This document shows positions 9,357 to 20,237 of a stretch of DNA of 64,000 bases, one piece after another. The DNA is taken from the NCBI RefSeq assembly GCF_007097525.1, contig NZ_VKDD01000008.1, positions 26,424 through 90,423 on the forward strand. Reading direction: 5' to 3'. Position 1 is the first letter of the stretch, and every line of letters starts with the position of its first letter. The notes under the pieces are model-generated. The model searched no databases and had not been told where the DNA came from. It saw only the letters and a program-made list of their open reading frames with translations. The translations under genes were made by a program, and so were the position numbers. This stretch comes from Thalassomonas sp. M1454. GTDB lineage: Bacteria > Pseudomonadota > Gammaproteobacteria > Enterobacterales > Alteromonadaceae.

Positions 9357-9761
9357 TTATGCTTCAACAACTGAAAAGTCGTGAGTGATATTTACCGATT
9401 TATTAAGCATAAGAGCAACTGAACAATATTTATCAGCAGATAATGCCACGGCTCGCTCTACGTGCTTTTCTTTAACATCGCTACCGCTAATCACGAAATG
9501 TAAATGAATATCTGAAAATAACTTTGGAACGGTATCTACTCTTGTGCCGTTAATTTCTACTACACAGCCAGTTACCTTTTGACGTGCTTTTTCTAAAATA
9601 CTAACAACGTCAACTGAAGAACACCCACCTAATGAAAGTAATACATTTTCTAATGGACTCGGTCCTAATGCACCACCATTAGCATCCATTACTACACAAT
9701 GGCCACTTTCAGAAGTACCCATAAATAACTCATCGCCAACCCATTTTACTTTTGCTTGCAT
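9357..9761 (-). CDS. yhfA: OsmC family protein YhfA
   Basis: Encodes 134 residues from the ATG at 9761; a longer in-frame start at 9821 adds 20 residues that do not resemble the family. The chosen start has an AAGAGAAG ribosome binding site. The OsmC/Ohr fold is marked by GPSPLENVLLSLGGCSSVDVV with a cysteine at about residue 54, and a second cysteine in SADKYCSVALML near residue 110, the redox pair of peroxide-reducing OsmC proteins. Function in the YhfA branch is uncertain; it may act on thiols or peroxides. It is convergent with prkB, the same neighbour as in Escherichia coli. Confidence 0.88.
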   Translation of the reverse strand: MQAKVKWVGDELFMGTSESGHCVVMDANGGALGPSPLENVLLSLGGCSSVDVVSILEKARQKVTGCVVEINGTRVDTVPKLFSDIHLHFVISGSDVKEKHVERAVALSADKYCSVALMLNKSVNITHDFSVVEA

Positions 9762-9945
9762 CTTGCTTCTCTTAATTATTAAGTTGATTGTTATTTTAAA
9801 CCTTGATGGGGTAAATGACACTACTTTTAATATCTTTTTGAAAAATCAGTGGTTCAAAAAATACACAATGAATAACACTCGATCACAGATTAAATAATTC
9901 AAACTAGATAACATCAATATGTCTTTAATATAGAGTGAAAACTAG

Positions 9946-11382
9946 ATGGCATATTTATTATTAGCAATTGCTTTGCTTATTGCGGGTTATTTTTTCTATG
10001 GCGCTTTTGTTGAAAAAGTCTTTGGAATAAATAAAAAACGAAGTACTCCTGCTACTACACATTGTGATGGTGTTGATTTTGTATCTATGTCGAAAGGCCG
10101 AGTATATTTAATTCAGTTGTTAAATATTGCTGGTGTAGGACCAATTTTTGGGCCGATTTTAGGAGCCTTATATGGCCCAGCTGCACTGTTGTGGATTGTT
10201 ATTGGTTGTATATTTGCAGGTGCTGTACACGATTACTTTTCCGGAATGCTTTCGGTTCGCAACGAAGGACAATCAATCCCTAATCTAGCAGGAAAATATC
10301 TAGGACGCAGTTCAAAGCATTTCATGAATGTGTTTGCAGTGATTTTATTACTTCTTGTTGGTGTCGTATTTATTAGCGCACCTGCTGGTTTATTAGCTAG
10401 ATTAACAGGCGTTGATGTTGCTATTTTCTTAGGTATTATTTTTGTTTACTACCTTATTGCGACGTTATTACCTGTAGATAAGCTTATTGGTCGCTTTTAT
10501 CCATTTTTTGGCGCTTTATTGGTGTTTATGTCAGTTGGACTTACATTGGCCTTAATCTTTTCTTCAGAGCACAGTGTATTACCAGGTGTTGAGGCTGCAG
10601 ATTTTTTAACAAACTTAAACCCTAATGATATGCCTTTATGGCCAGCCTTATTTATTACCATTGCTTGTGGTGCAGTTTCAGGTTTTCATGCAACGCAATC
10701 TCCTTTAATGGCTCGTTGCATTGATAATGAAGAGAATGGCCGTTTTGTATTTTATGGGGCAATGATAGGCGAAGGTGTTATCGCTTTGATCTGGTGTACT
10801 CTGGCATTATCTTTCTTCGGTGGAGTAGAGGGCTTAAATGAAGGTATGGCTGGTAATCCAGCTAATGTTGTTTACGAAGCATCGACTGGCTTATTAGGTG
10901 CTGTTGGTGGCTTTTTAGCTATATTAGGGGTAATTGTTTTACCAATTACATCTGGTGATACAGCATTTAGATCGGCTCGTTTGATTTTATCTGAATTTTT
11001 CAATCTATCGCAAAAACACTTTTCCAAGCGATTAGTTTTAGCTTTGCCTTTATTTGCAATTGGTGCGGTATTAACACAAGTCGATTTCGGCATTATTTGG
11101 CGCTATTTTGGGGTCGCTAACCAAACTACGGCTGCCTTGATGTTATGGACGGCTTCAGCGTACTTAATGAGAGAAAATAAATTCCATTGGATTTGTACTA
11201 TACCAGCCATATTTATGACTGTTGTAGTTATCGCTTTCTTATTTAGCTCTAAATCATTAGGTTTTGGTTTGCCAATTGATATCTCAACGGTATCTTCTGT
11301 GTTAATTACAATGCTATGGACATTTTTTGTTAAGAGCAGAATTAATATCTCGCCAACAGATATAGTTAAGAGCTCTGTTTAA
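9946..11382 (+). CDS. CstA-type carbon starvation transporter, short form
   Basis: Encodes 478 residues, nearly all hydrophobic, with about a dozen membrane segments. CstA hallmarks are the segment NIAGVGPIFGPILGALYGPAA near residue 60, FAGAVHDYFSGMLSVRNEGQSIP near 95, and HATQSPLMARCIDNEENGR near 250. It is shorter than the roughly 700-residue enteric CstA and lacks the long C-terminal part, matching the short CstA subfamily. CstA proteins import pyruvate or peptides during starvation; the substrate here is not known. Upstream is the half-site CGATCACAG, which could belong to a CRP site, but this is weak. A hairpin terminator follows directly. Confidence 0.85.
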   Translation: MAYLLLAIALLIAGYFFYGAFVEKVFGINKKRSTPATTHCDGVDFVSMSKGRVYLIQLLNIAGVGPIFGPILGALYGPAALLWIVIGCIFAGAVHDYFSGMLSVRNEGQSIPNLAGKYLGRSSKHFMNVFAVILLLLVGVVFISAPAGLLARLTGVDVAIFLGIIFVYYLIATLLPVDKLIGRFYPFFGALLVFMSVGLTLALIFSSEHSVLPGVEAADFLTNLNPNDMPLWPALFITIACGAVSGFHATQSPLMARCIDNEENGRFVFYGAMIGEGVIALIWCTLALSFFGGVEGLNEGMAGNPANVVYEASTGLLGAVGGFLAILGVIVLPITSGDTAFRSARLILSEFFNLSQKHFSKRLVLALPLFAIGAVLTQVDFGIIWRYFGVANQTTAALMLWTASAYLMRENKFHWICTIPAIFMTVVVIAFLFSSKSLGFGLPIDISTVSSVLITMLWTFFVKSRINISPTDIVKSSV

Positions 11383-11385
11383 ACA

Positions 11386-11416
11386 AAAAACGCATGTTAT
11401 TACAACATGCGTTTTT
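11386..11416. terminator. Bidirectional terminator after the cstA-like gene
   Basis: AAAAACGCATGTT and AACATGCGTTTTT form a 13-bp perfect stem with a 5-nt loop, between convergent genes, with A and T runs on both sides. Confidence 0.88.
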
Positions 11417-11440
11417 ATGTGGCTAAATGAAATTACTAAT

Positions 11441-12235
11441 TTAACTGTTAGTACTTTCAAATATTTTATCAGCAGATGCGGCAACAAACCCTGTATATAA
11501 ATTGCCACAATCCATAGGGTAGCGTTTAGCAAATTCGTAAAAGCAACTTGGTATATCCAAGTTTATATCACTAAATTCAACAGTTGATGTATCTGCCATT
11601 GTTGAAGATTGCTCTAGCTTAACGGTTTCATCGCCTTTAACTTCCCCACCAGATGCGTTAAGAATAAAACCAGCATCTTTAATGCTTTCATTTACACTAT
11701 GAATGCAATCAAAGTTCTGTAAATGATTAATGCTTACAGTGAAATGGTTTGCTCTGAAACCCCAGGCAGCTAACCAAGCGGCGTACTCACTTTCATTTAG
11801 TAGTGTTTTGTACTCAGAGCTAGTTAATTGCCAATGACGACCAGAATAAAGGAAATTATCTTTAGCGACATTTTCGCTATCTATTTCGGCAACAAGTCGT
11901 TTAATAATTTCTTGAACTTGCAAAGAAAACTCTTCCACTAATAACTCGCTAATAAATACTTTAGGTAATTCGGTATTTTCATGCTCAAAATGCTTAGCGA
12001 CTAATTTTTTTGCTTCAAAGTGATAATTACCACATTCCTTGTAACCTAGCTTAGTTAAATGTGCGGCAAGTTTATCTAAGTTAATTTTTTCTAAATTAAA
12101 TGTTCTATAAGCAACATGGTCATTAATTAGATCATCACCTGATCCAAGTAACTGATGAACTTTTTGTGCTGATGGTGTAACTGCAATATATTGTTGCCAA
12201 ATATTGTCGAATAACTCGGTAATTTTTGCTGTCAT
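11441..12235 (-). CDS. DUF1338 protein, 2-oxoadipate dioxygenase/decarboxylase-like
   Basis: Encodes 264 residues of the DUF1338 family, whose characterised members (HglS, YdcJ type) are iron-dependent enzymes that convert 2-oxoadipate to 2-hydroxyglutarate in lysine breakdown. The motif HVAYRTF gives His40 and Arg44, with the same spacing as the metal His and substrate Arg of HglS; FRANHFTVSIN gives His164 as the likely second metal ligand, and Glu220 or Glu234 could be the third. It is shorter than HglS (about 450 residues). It lies downstream of astD on the same strand, separated by a terminator hairpin and a 190-bp gap. The actual substrate is unknown. Confidence 0.8.
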   Translation of the reverse strand: MTAKITELFDNIWQQYIAVTPSAQKVHQLLGSGDDLINDHVAYRTFNLEKINLDKLAAHLTKLGYKECGNYHFEAKKLVAKHFEHENTELPKVFISELLVEEFSLQVQEIIKRLVAEIDSENVAKDNFLYSGRHWQLTSSEYKTLLNESEYAAWLAAWGFRANHFTVSINHLQNFDCIHSVNESIKDAGFILNASGGEVKGDETVKLEQSSTMADTSTVEFSDINLDIPSCFYEFAKRYPMDCGNLYTGFVAASADKIFESTNS

Positions 12236-12274
12236 GAACGTTCCCTAAAATTATTTAAAAAATATTTTATTAAA

Positions 12275-12336
12275 GGCGAAAAGGGGCGTTTCTTAGAAAT
12301 GATAATTTCAGACGAAAGGAAGCCTTCCCGTTCGCC
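12275..12336. other. Imperfect hairpin in the gap before the DUF1338 gene
   Basis: GGCGAA (12275-12280) pairs with TTCGCC (12331-12336), and AGGGG (12282-12286) can pair with CCTTCCC (12323-12329), with a smaller GAAAT/ATTTC hairpin inside. It is richer in GC than its surroundings and would lie in the 5' leader of the DUF1338 gene on the minus strand. No known riboswitch was recognised. Confidence 0.35.
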
Positions 12337-12363
12337 GAAAATTTAAATTTGGTCAATGCTCTT

Positions 12364-12387
12364 AAAAAAGCTAGGGCGAACCCTAGC
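12364..12387 (-). terminator. Terminator of the ast genes
   Basis: GCTAGGG, a 4-nt loop and CCCTAGC form a stem with a run of six T residues on the minus strand, 39 bp after the astD stop. It suggests that the DUF1338 gene is expressed partly or fully on its own. Confidence 0.85.
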
Positions 12388-12425
12388 GTTTATTATGCGG
12401 TTATGTGCTCTCATCATTACTTTTG

Positions 12426-14938
<2,513 letters not shown>

Positions 14939-14971
14939 AAAAATTCTCGTAGTTATTAGCTAAAGAAGTAA

Positions 14972-16201
<1,230 letters not shown>

Positions 16202-16351
16202 CTAAAATTTTATCTTTATGGTTGTTACTCATTTACTAATGAAACAACTATTTCTGTATAGGTTTACTTAAAATATGGCGATATTATGTCAGAAAAGTAA
16301 GTAATTGTCTTTAGTTGGAATGCCTGAAAGCCAGTAAAAATAAGGGGTTGC

Positions 16352-16385
16352 TGAGTTTTATTCAGTATAAGTGCATAACTATTAC
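16352..16385 (-). promoter_or_regulatory. Possible tandem ARG boxes upstream of argD
   Basis: TGAGTTTTATTCA (16352-16364) and TGCATAACTATTAC (16372-16385) resemble the ArgR half-site pattern TGnAT-N4-ATnCA, with some mismatches. Their centres are about 20-21 bp apart, the usual spacing of paired ARG boxes. They lie about 165-195 bp before the argD start, in a 261-bp gap with no gene. The match is imperfect. Confidence 0.35.
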
Positions 16386-16450
16386 TTACGTTTTTTTACC
16401 TTTGGTTACAAATTGTAGTCGTTATTTCTTACTTGCACAGATAAAGTTTT

Positions 16451-16807
16451 TTAGCGAGTTTTACAGGATTGGATAAAGGCATTTAACGTATTTAAATGCT
16501 CATTCGATGGGCTAATAAATTTTAAGCCTAGTTGAAATTTTTGTTGGGAAATACGTCGATTAATAATCATACGCAGCTTAATTTTTTCAAGAATTAGTTG
16601 TTCAGTTTTAATCGAAATATAGAACTCAGGAGGGTGTGGGCAATGCTTGAGGATGGAGTCAGTAACGTTTTTCCCTACTTCTACCTGTAGGCCAGATAAA
16701 GATATATTAAGCGCATTACCTGCAAGAACGATATCGTCATTATCGAATGATATGGTTATTGGTAAGTCTATATCAAATCTTGGGTGAAATCGTCTTTCAA
16801 GCGACAT
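16451..16807 (-). CDS. PilZ domain protein
   Basis: Encodes 118 residues, a stand-alone PilZ domain. The c-di-GMP binding signature is intact: RFHPR (Arg6 and Arg10) at the start and NISLSG (Asn34, Ser36, Gly39) after the first strand. PilZ domains bind cyclic di-GMP and change motility, adhesion or secretion; there is no output domain, so it must act through a partner. It lies between pabA and argD on the same strand, 64 bp after pabA. Its partner cannot be told from the neighbourhood. Confidence 0.88.
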   Translation of the reverse strand: MSLERRFHPRFDIDLPITISFDNDDIVLAGNALNISLSGLQVEVGKNVTDSILKHCPHPPEFYISIKTEQLILEKIKLRMIINRRISQQKFQLGLKFISPSNEHLNTLNAFIQSCKTR

Positions 16808-16870
16808 ACCAATCCTTTTGGTTTTTTATTATTGTGGTATCTATTCGGCTTATATAATAAAACTAACGAT

Positions 16871-17455
16871 TTAAGCCGTTAATGTCAAAAAGTTATTAAG
16901 CAATTGATGTCCTTGTTCCGTTAAGACTGACTCAGGATGAAATTGTACGCCGAGTATAGGTAAGGTCTTATGTTCAATCGCCATTATCTCATCAATCTTA
17001 CCATTTTCTGTTTCAGTCCAGGCGCTAACCTCTAAGTTGTTAGGTAATGATGATGCTTGGACAGTTAATGAATGATATCGAGTTACCTGTAAAGGCAAAT
17101 TAAGCCCATCGAATAATCGTTTATTGTTGTGATTAATTAATGATGTTTTACCATGCATGACTTGTTTGGCTTTTTGAATGTTTGCGCCAAAGTGTTGAGC
17201 GATACATTGATGTCCTAAACAAACGCCTAGTAAAGGAATTTTGCCAGCAAAGCTTTGCACTACATTTAGTGATATACCCGCACTATCTGGATCACAGGGC
17301 CCTGGAGAGATAACTATATATTGGGGCTTTAATTCATTTATTTGCTCTATAGTTATTTCGTCATTACGTACTACTTTTACATCCTGTCCTAAGTGCTGGA
17401 AATAGTGGACTAAATTAAACGTAAAAGAATCGTAATTATCTATCATTAATAACAT
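16871..17455 (-). CDS. pabA: Aminodeoxychorismate synthase/anthranilate synthase glutamine amidotransferase
   Basis: Encodes 194 residues of the class I glutamine amidotransferase family. The nucleophile is Cys79 in [15 protein letters not shown]; the His173 and Glu175 pair is in VQFHPESV; the oxyanion region is SPGPCDPD. It supplies ammonia to PabB (folate) or TrpE (tryptophan). The neighbourhood with argD-astA-astD, as in other Alteromonadales, favours the name pabA. No partner subunit gene is adjacent. The start ATG is part of the conserved [19 protein letters not shown] beginning. Confidence 0.92.
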   Translation of the reverse strand: MLLMIDNYDSFTFNLVHYFQHLGQDVKVVRNDEITIEQINELKPQYIVISPGPCDPDSAGISLNVVQSFAGKIPLLGVCLGHQCIAQHFGANIQKAKQVMHGKTSLINHNNKRLFDGLNLPLQVTRYHSLTVQASSLPNNLEVSAWTETENGKIDEIMAIEHKTLPILGVQFHPESVLTEQGHQLLNNFLTLTA

Positions 17456-17533
17456 GGGAGAAACCTAGCTTACACAGAGGTGGCAATTATTTCATTTTAA
17501 CTGATGCGATTAAAGCTTAAAGTTAAGCATTAA

Positions 17534-18358
17534 CTATTTTAACGCAATAAAGCTAATAGAATTGTTACTTTCTAAAACTTCAACTTTGTCACCTATTTGA
17601 ATTTTACCATGATTTAATGGTATCAAGTTTTGTCCGAAATAAATTTCACCATCATCAGCTAGGCGATATTTCTCCAGAGTAGCCAAAGGTTCTTTGTTTG
17701 CATGACGTTTACCATTGTGTGCATCGACAGTGGTAAAAATACAACGACTGCAATGTTTAGGTAAAATAAACTCAACTTCGCCAATTTTAATTTTTGACCA
17801 ATTATCTTCGGCAAATGCGCTGCAATCTTGTATTACTATATTGGGCCTAAATTGTGCCATCTCGGTGTGACTTGTTGACTTACTATTTAAATCATCTAGT
17901 GAGGCTTGGGAAATTAGAAGTATTGGATAACCATCGGCAAAACTGACTTGTTGCTCAAAGCCAGAAATATAACGCTGTGCTTCATTGCCGAAATAGTGTA
18001 ACTGACACTGTGTATTTAAATATTTGCTGAACCATTCATCGATATTCACGCTGCAATGTTGCGCCAAAATAGAATCATTCCATACTTGTACCGAATGATG
18101 TTGCTTTGAAAAATCAGCAAAATTTATCACTAAGTCATCCATTTTAGGCGCTGTGACTAAATAACCATTGGCAATACGTTGTAAGTTTACTAAAACTAAT
18201 TTCGCTTTCGTTCGACCGGTTATAAACTTTCCTTGTAAATCGGTAATGACAAAACTACGGTCAAATTCTAAACCTCTTTCTTTTACCATCGAGGTAGACA
18301 ATTGGATGCCACTAGTGGATTTAATTGGGTAAATTGATAATGCAGATATATGTGCCAT
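17534..18358 (-). CDS. MOSC domain protein (YcbX-like, without ferredoxin domain)
   Basis: Encodes 274 residues with an N-terminal MOSC_N beta-barrel (IYPIKSTSGIQLSTSMV) and a MOSC domain containing FRPNIVIQD and the conserved cysteine in CSRCIFTTVDAHNGKRH. This cysteine is the likely molybdenum-cofactor ligand. YcbX of Escherichia coli has the same two domains plus a 2Fe-2S ferredoxin domain and reduces N-hydroxylated bases; here the C-terminal iron-sulfur part is missing, so electrons must come from another protein. It is divergent from the MFS exporter gene. Confidence 0.82.
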   Translation of the reverse strand: MAHISALSIYPIKSTSGIQLSTSMVKERGLEFDRSFVITDLQGKFITGRTKAKLVLVNLQRIANGYLVTAPKMDDLVINFADFSKQHHSVQVWNDSILAQHCSVNIDEWFSKYLNTQCQLHYFGNEAQRYISGFEQQVSFADGYPILLISQASLDDLNSKSTSHTEMAQFRPNIVIQDCSAFAEDNWSKIKIGEVEFILPKHCSRCIFTTVDAHNGKRHANKEPLATLEKYRLADDGEIYFGQNLIPLNHGKIQIGDKVEVLESNNSISFIALK

Positions 18359-18430
18359 ATAAAGTTACTTGAAAATATTAATAAACCCATCATTGCTAAA
18401 TGAATTTATCAAAGTTGTTAGTGAATACGC

Positions 18431-18436
18431 TATAAT
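18431..18436 (+). promoter_or_regulatory. Possible -10 element for the Bcr/CflA exporter gene
   Basis: A perfect TATAAT lies 74 bp before the gene start in the divergent intergenic region. The -35 region is poor (ATCAAA or TCAAAG), so use of this element is unproven. Confidence 0.35.
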
Positions 18437-18509
18437 GCATTTTAATAATAAAACAAACAAGCTCCCACATCACTTACTCGATGTGCCAACTTTTTGGTGA
18501 CCGATAGCA

Positions 18510-19697
18510 ATGTCCTCCAGTTCTAATACAAAAACTGCTTTAACCATTATGTGGTTATTACCTTTACTGGCCTCTATTGTAGCGATAACACCTTTGGCAA
18601 TCGATTTATATTTACCTGCTATGCCTATTATTGCAGAGCAATATGACACTACTATTGCAGCAGTACAAAACTCATTAAGTGTTTACCTAGGTGGGTACGC
18701 ATTAGGTATGTTAATTTTTGGCCCTCTTGCAGATAAATTAGGTCGCAGGCGTTTGGCTATTTTAGGTTTATCTGGTTTTGCTTTAGTCTCACTCTACATT
18801 CCTTTTTCAGCTTCAATTAATGAATTTATTATTTTAAGAGGTATTCAAGCCTTTCTTGGCAGTGCTGCTACTGTCGTTGTTCCTGGCATAATTAGAGAGG
18901 TTTACGGGAAAAATACCGCTAAGGGTATGTCTTATGTAAGTATGATCATGATGTTTGCCCCTATGCTTGCCCCTACTATAGGCAGCTTTATTATGTACAT
19001 AGATAGCTGGCAATCAATGTTCTACTTTCTTTTTGGCTATGCATTTGTAATTTTACTATTTGCTATTAAGTACCTTCCTGAAACTCAAACGAGTAATAAA
19101 AGTGAACTATCTATTTTAGCTAGCTATAAAACTGTGTTACTGGAAAAGTCGGCACAAAAGAACATTCTGACCTCGATGCTAGTTTCATTAAGCTTTTTTA
19201 GTTACTTAACTGCAATTCCGTTTGTATATCTTGTTATTTATGAGACGACTGAATTTGTATTTAGCTTTTTATTTGGCATAAATGTTGTTGCATTAATGAC
19301 AGCGCAATTCATTAACAGTCGCTATGTCGTTCGCTATGGTTCACCGCATATGCTTAAATATGGTTTTTATTGCGCATTTACCTCTGCAATCTTACTTGTT
19401 AGTGTTAACGCTCTAGAGATGAGCCTCTTTTGGACTGTTATCACTATTTTGCCGGTGATGGGAAGTATGTCACTAATAGCGGTAAATGCTGATGCATTAA
19501 TTTTAATTCAATTTAAACAGCAAAGTGGTACAGCTACTGCTGTTATTGGAACACTTCGATTTGGTATTGGCGCGTTAGCTGGCCCGATCTTAGCCGCTTT
19601 TCATAATGGAACTGCTATGCCATTTACCCTGTTAATGTTGACCGCAATTGTATTGGTTGGTCTTTGCCAATATTCAAACATAACAGCTAAACATTAG
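18510..19697 (+). CDS. Bcr/CflA-type multidrug exporter (MFS)
   Basis: Encodes 395 residues with 12 predicted membrane segments. The MFS loop motif between segments 2 and 3 is LGPLADKLGRRRLAI-like (FGPLADKLGRRR), and the first segment with PLAIDLYLPAMPIIA is typical of the Bcr/CflA subfamily, drug:proton antiporters of the inner membrane. The substrate cannot be told. It is preceded by a 151-bp region shared with the divergent MOSC gene. After it comes a 540-bp gene-free stretch. Confidence 0.85.
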   Translation: MSSSSNTKTALTIMWLLPLLASIVAITPLAIDLYLPAMPIIAEQYDTTIAAVQNSLSVYLGGYALGMLIFGPLADKLGRRRLAILGLSGFALVSLYIPFSASINEFIILRGIQAFLGSAATVVVPGIIREVYGKNTAKGMSYVSMIMMFAPMLAPTIGSFIMYIDSWQSMFYFLFGYAFVILLFAIKYLPETQTSNKSELSILASYKTVLLEKSAQKNILTSMLVSLSFFSYLTAIPFVYLVIYETTEFVFSFLFGINVVALMTAQFINSRYVVRYGSPHMLKYGFYCAFTSAILLVSVNALEMSLFWTVITILPVMGSMSLIAVNADALILIQFKQQSGTATAVIGTLRFGIGALAGPILAAFHNGTAMPFTLLMLTAIVLVGLCQYSNITAKH

Positions 19698-20237
19698 CTT
19701 TTAATTCTCTTATCGTAAAACTCTCTATAAAGCTCTATTTTGAATAATTGGGCTTATTTTCCTTAAATAATCTACTTCGGTTACAAAAAAGTTGAAAATA
19801 TTTTTTTCCAAATTGTACAAAAATAAACCGTTTTAAATTAACTATTTATTAACATTTTAGATTTGTAAGTTGTTTTTATATGGTTAACTTGTGGTTAAAA
19901 AGTGTACTGTAAATTTGACCAAAGCCAGTGTTTAAGCATACATTAGGCTCCATAGAAGAATAATAAGAACCAGTCTTTATGATAGATGTTAGAAGAGGAA
20001 ATTCGGTTTAACACTTCAAAAAGATGGGTTTTGTAACTTAGATAAAGAGCGTATTCGATTTTAATCAAATTGTATAAGTAGTTAATTTATTAATAATCAT
20101 AAGTCTACGATACTTGTCCTTGTTTTGCAGAGCTGTCAGTATTTTTTGCGTGTTAACCTTTAAGTTAAACATAATAATAAAAAAGACAATCTATTGCGTT
20201 AAGGCGTGTTGTAGACTTCACGACAGTGGAGTCTGAA
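19698..20237 (+). other. 540-bp gene-free stretch before the S8 proteases
   Basis: Very AT-rich DNA without a convincing coding frame. Possible promoters are TTGCGT (20146-20151) with CATAAT (20170-20175), 18 bp apart, and TTGACC near 19915 with TACATT 18 bp later; neither is strong. The long leader suggests regulated expression of the downstream proteases, but no recognisable operator was seen. Confidence 0.35.
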
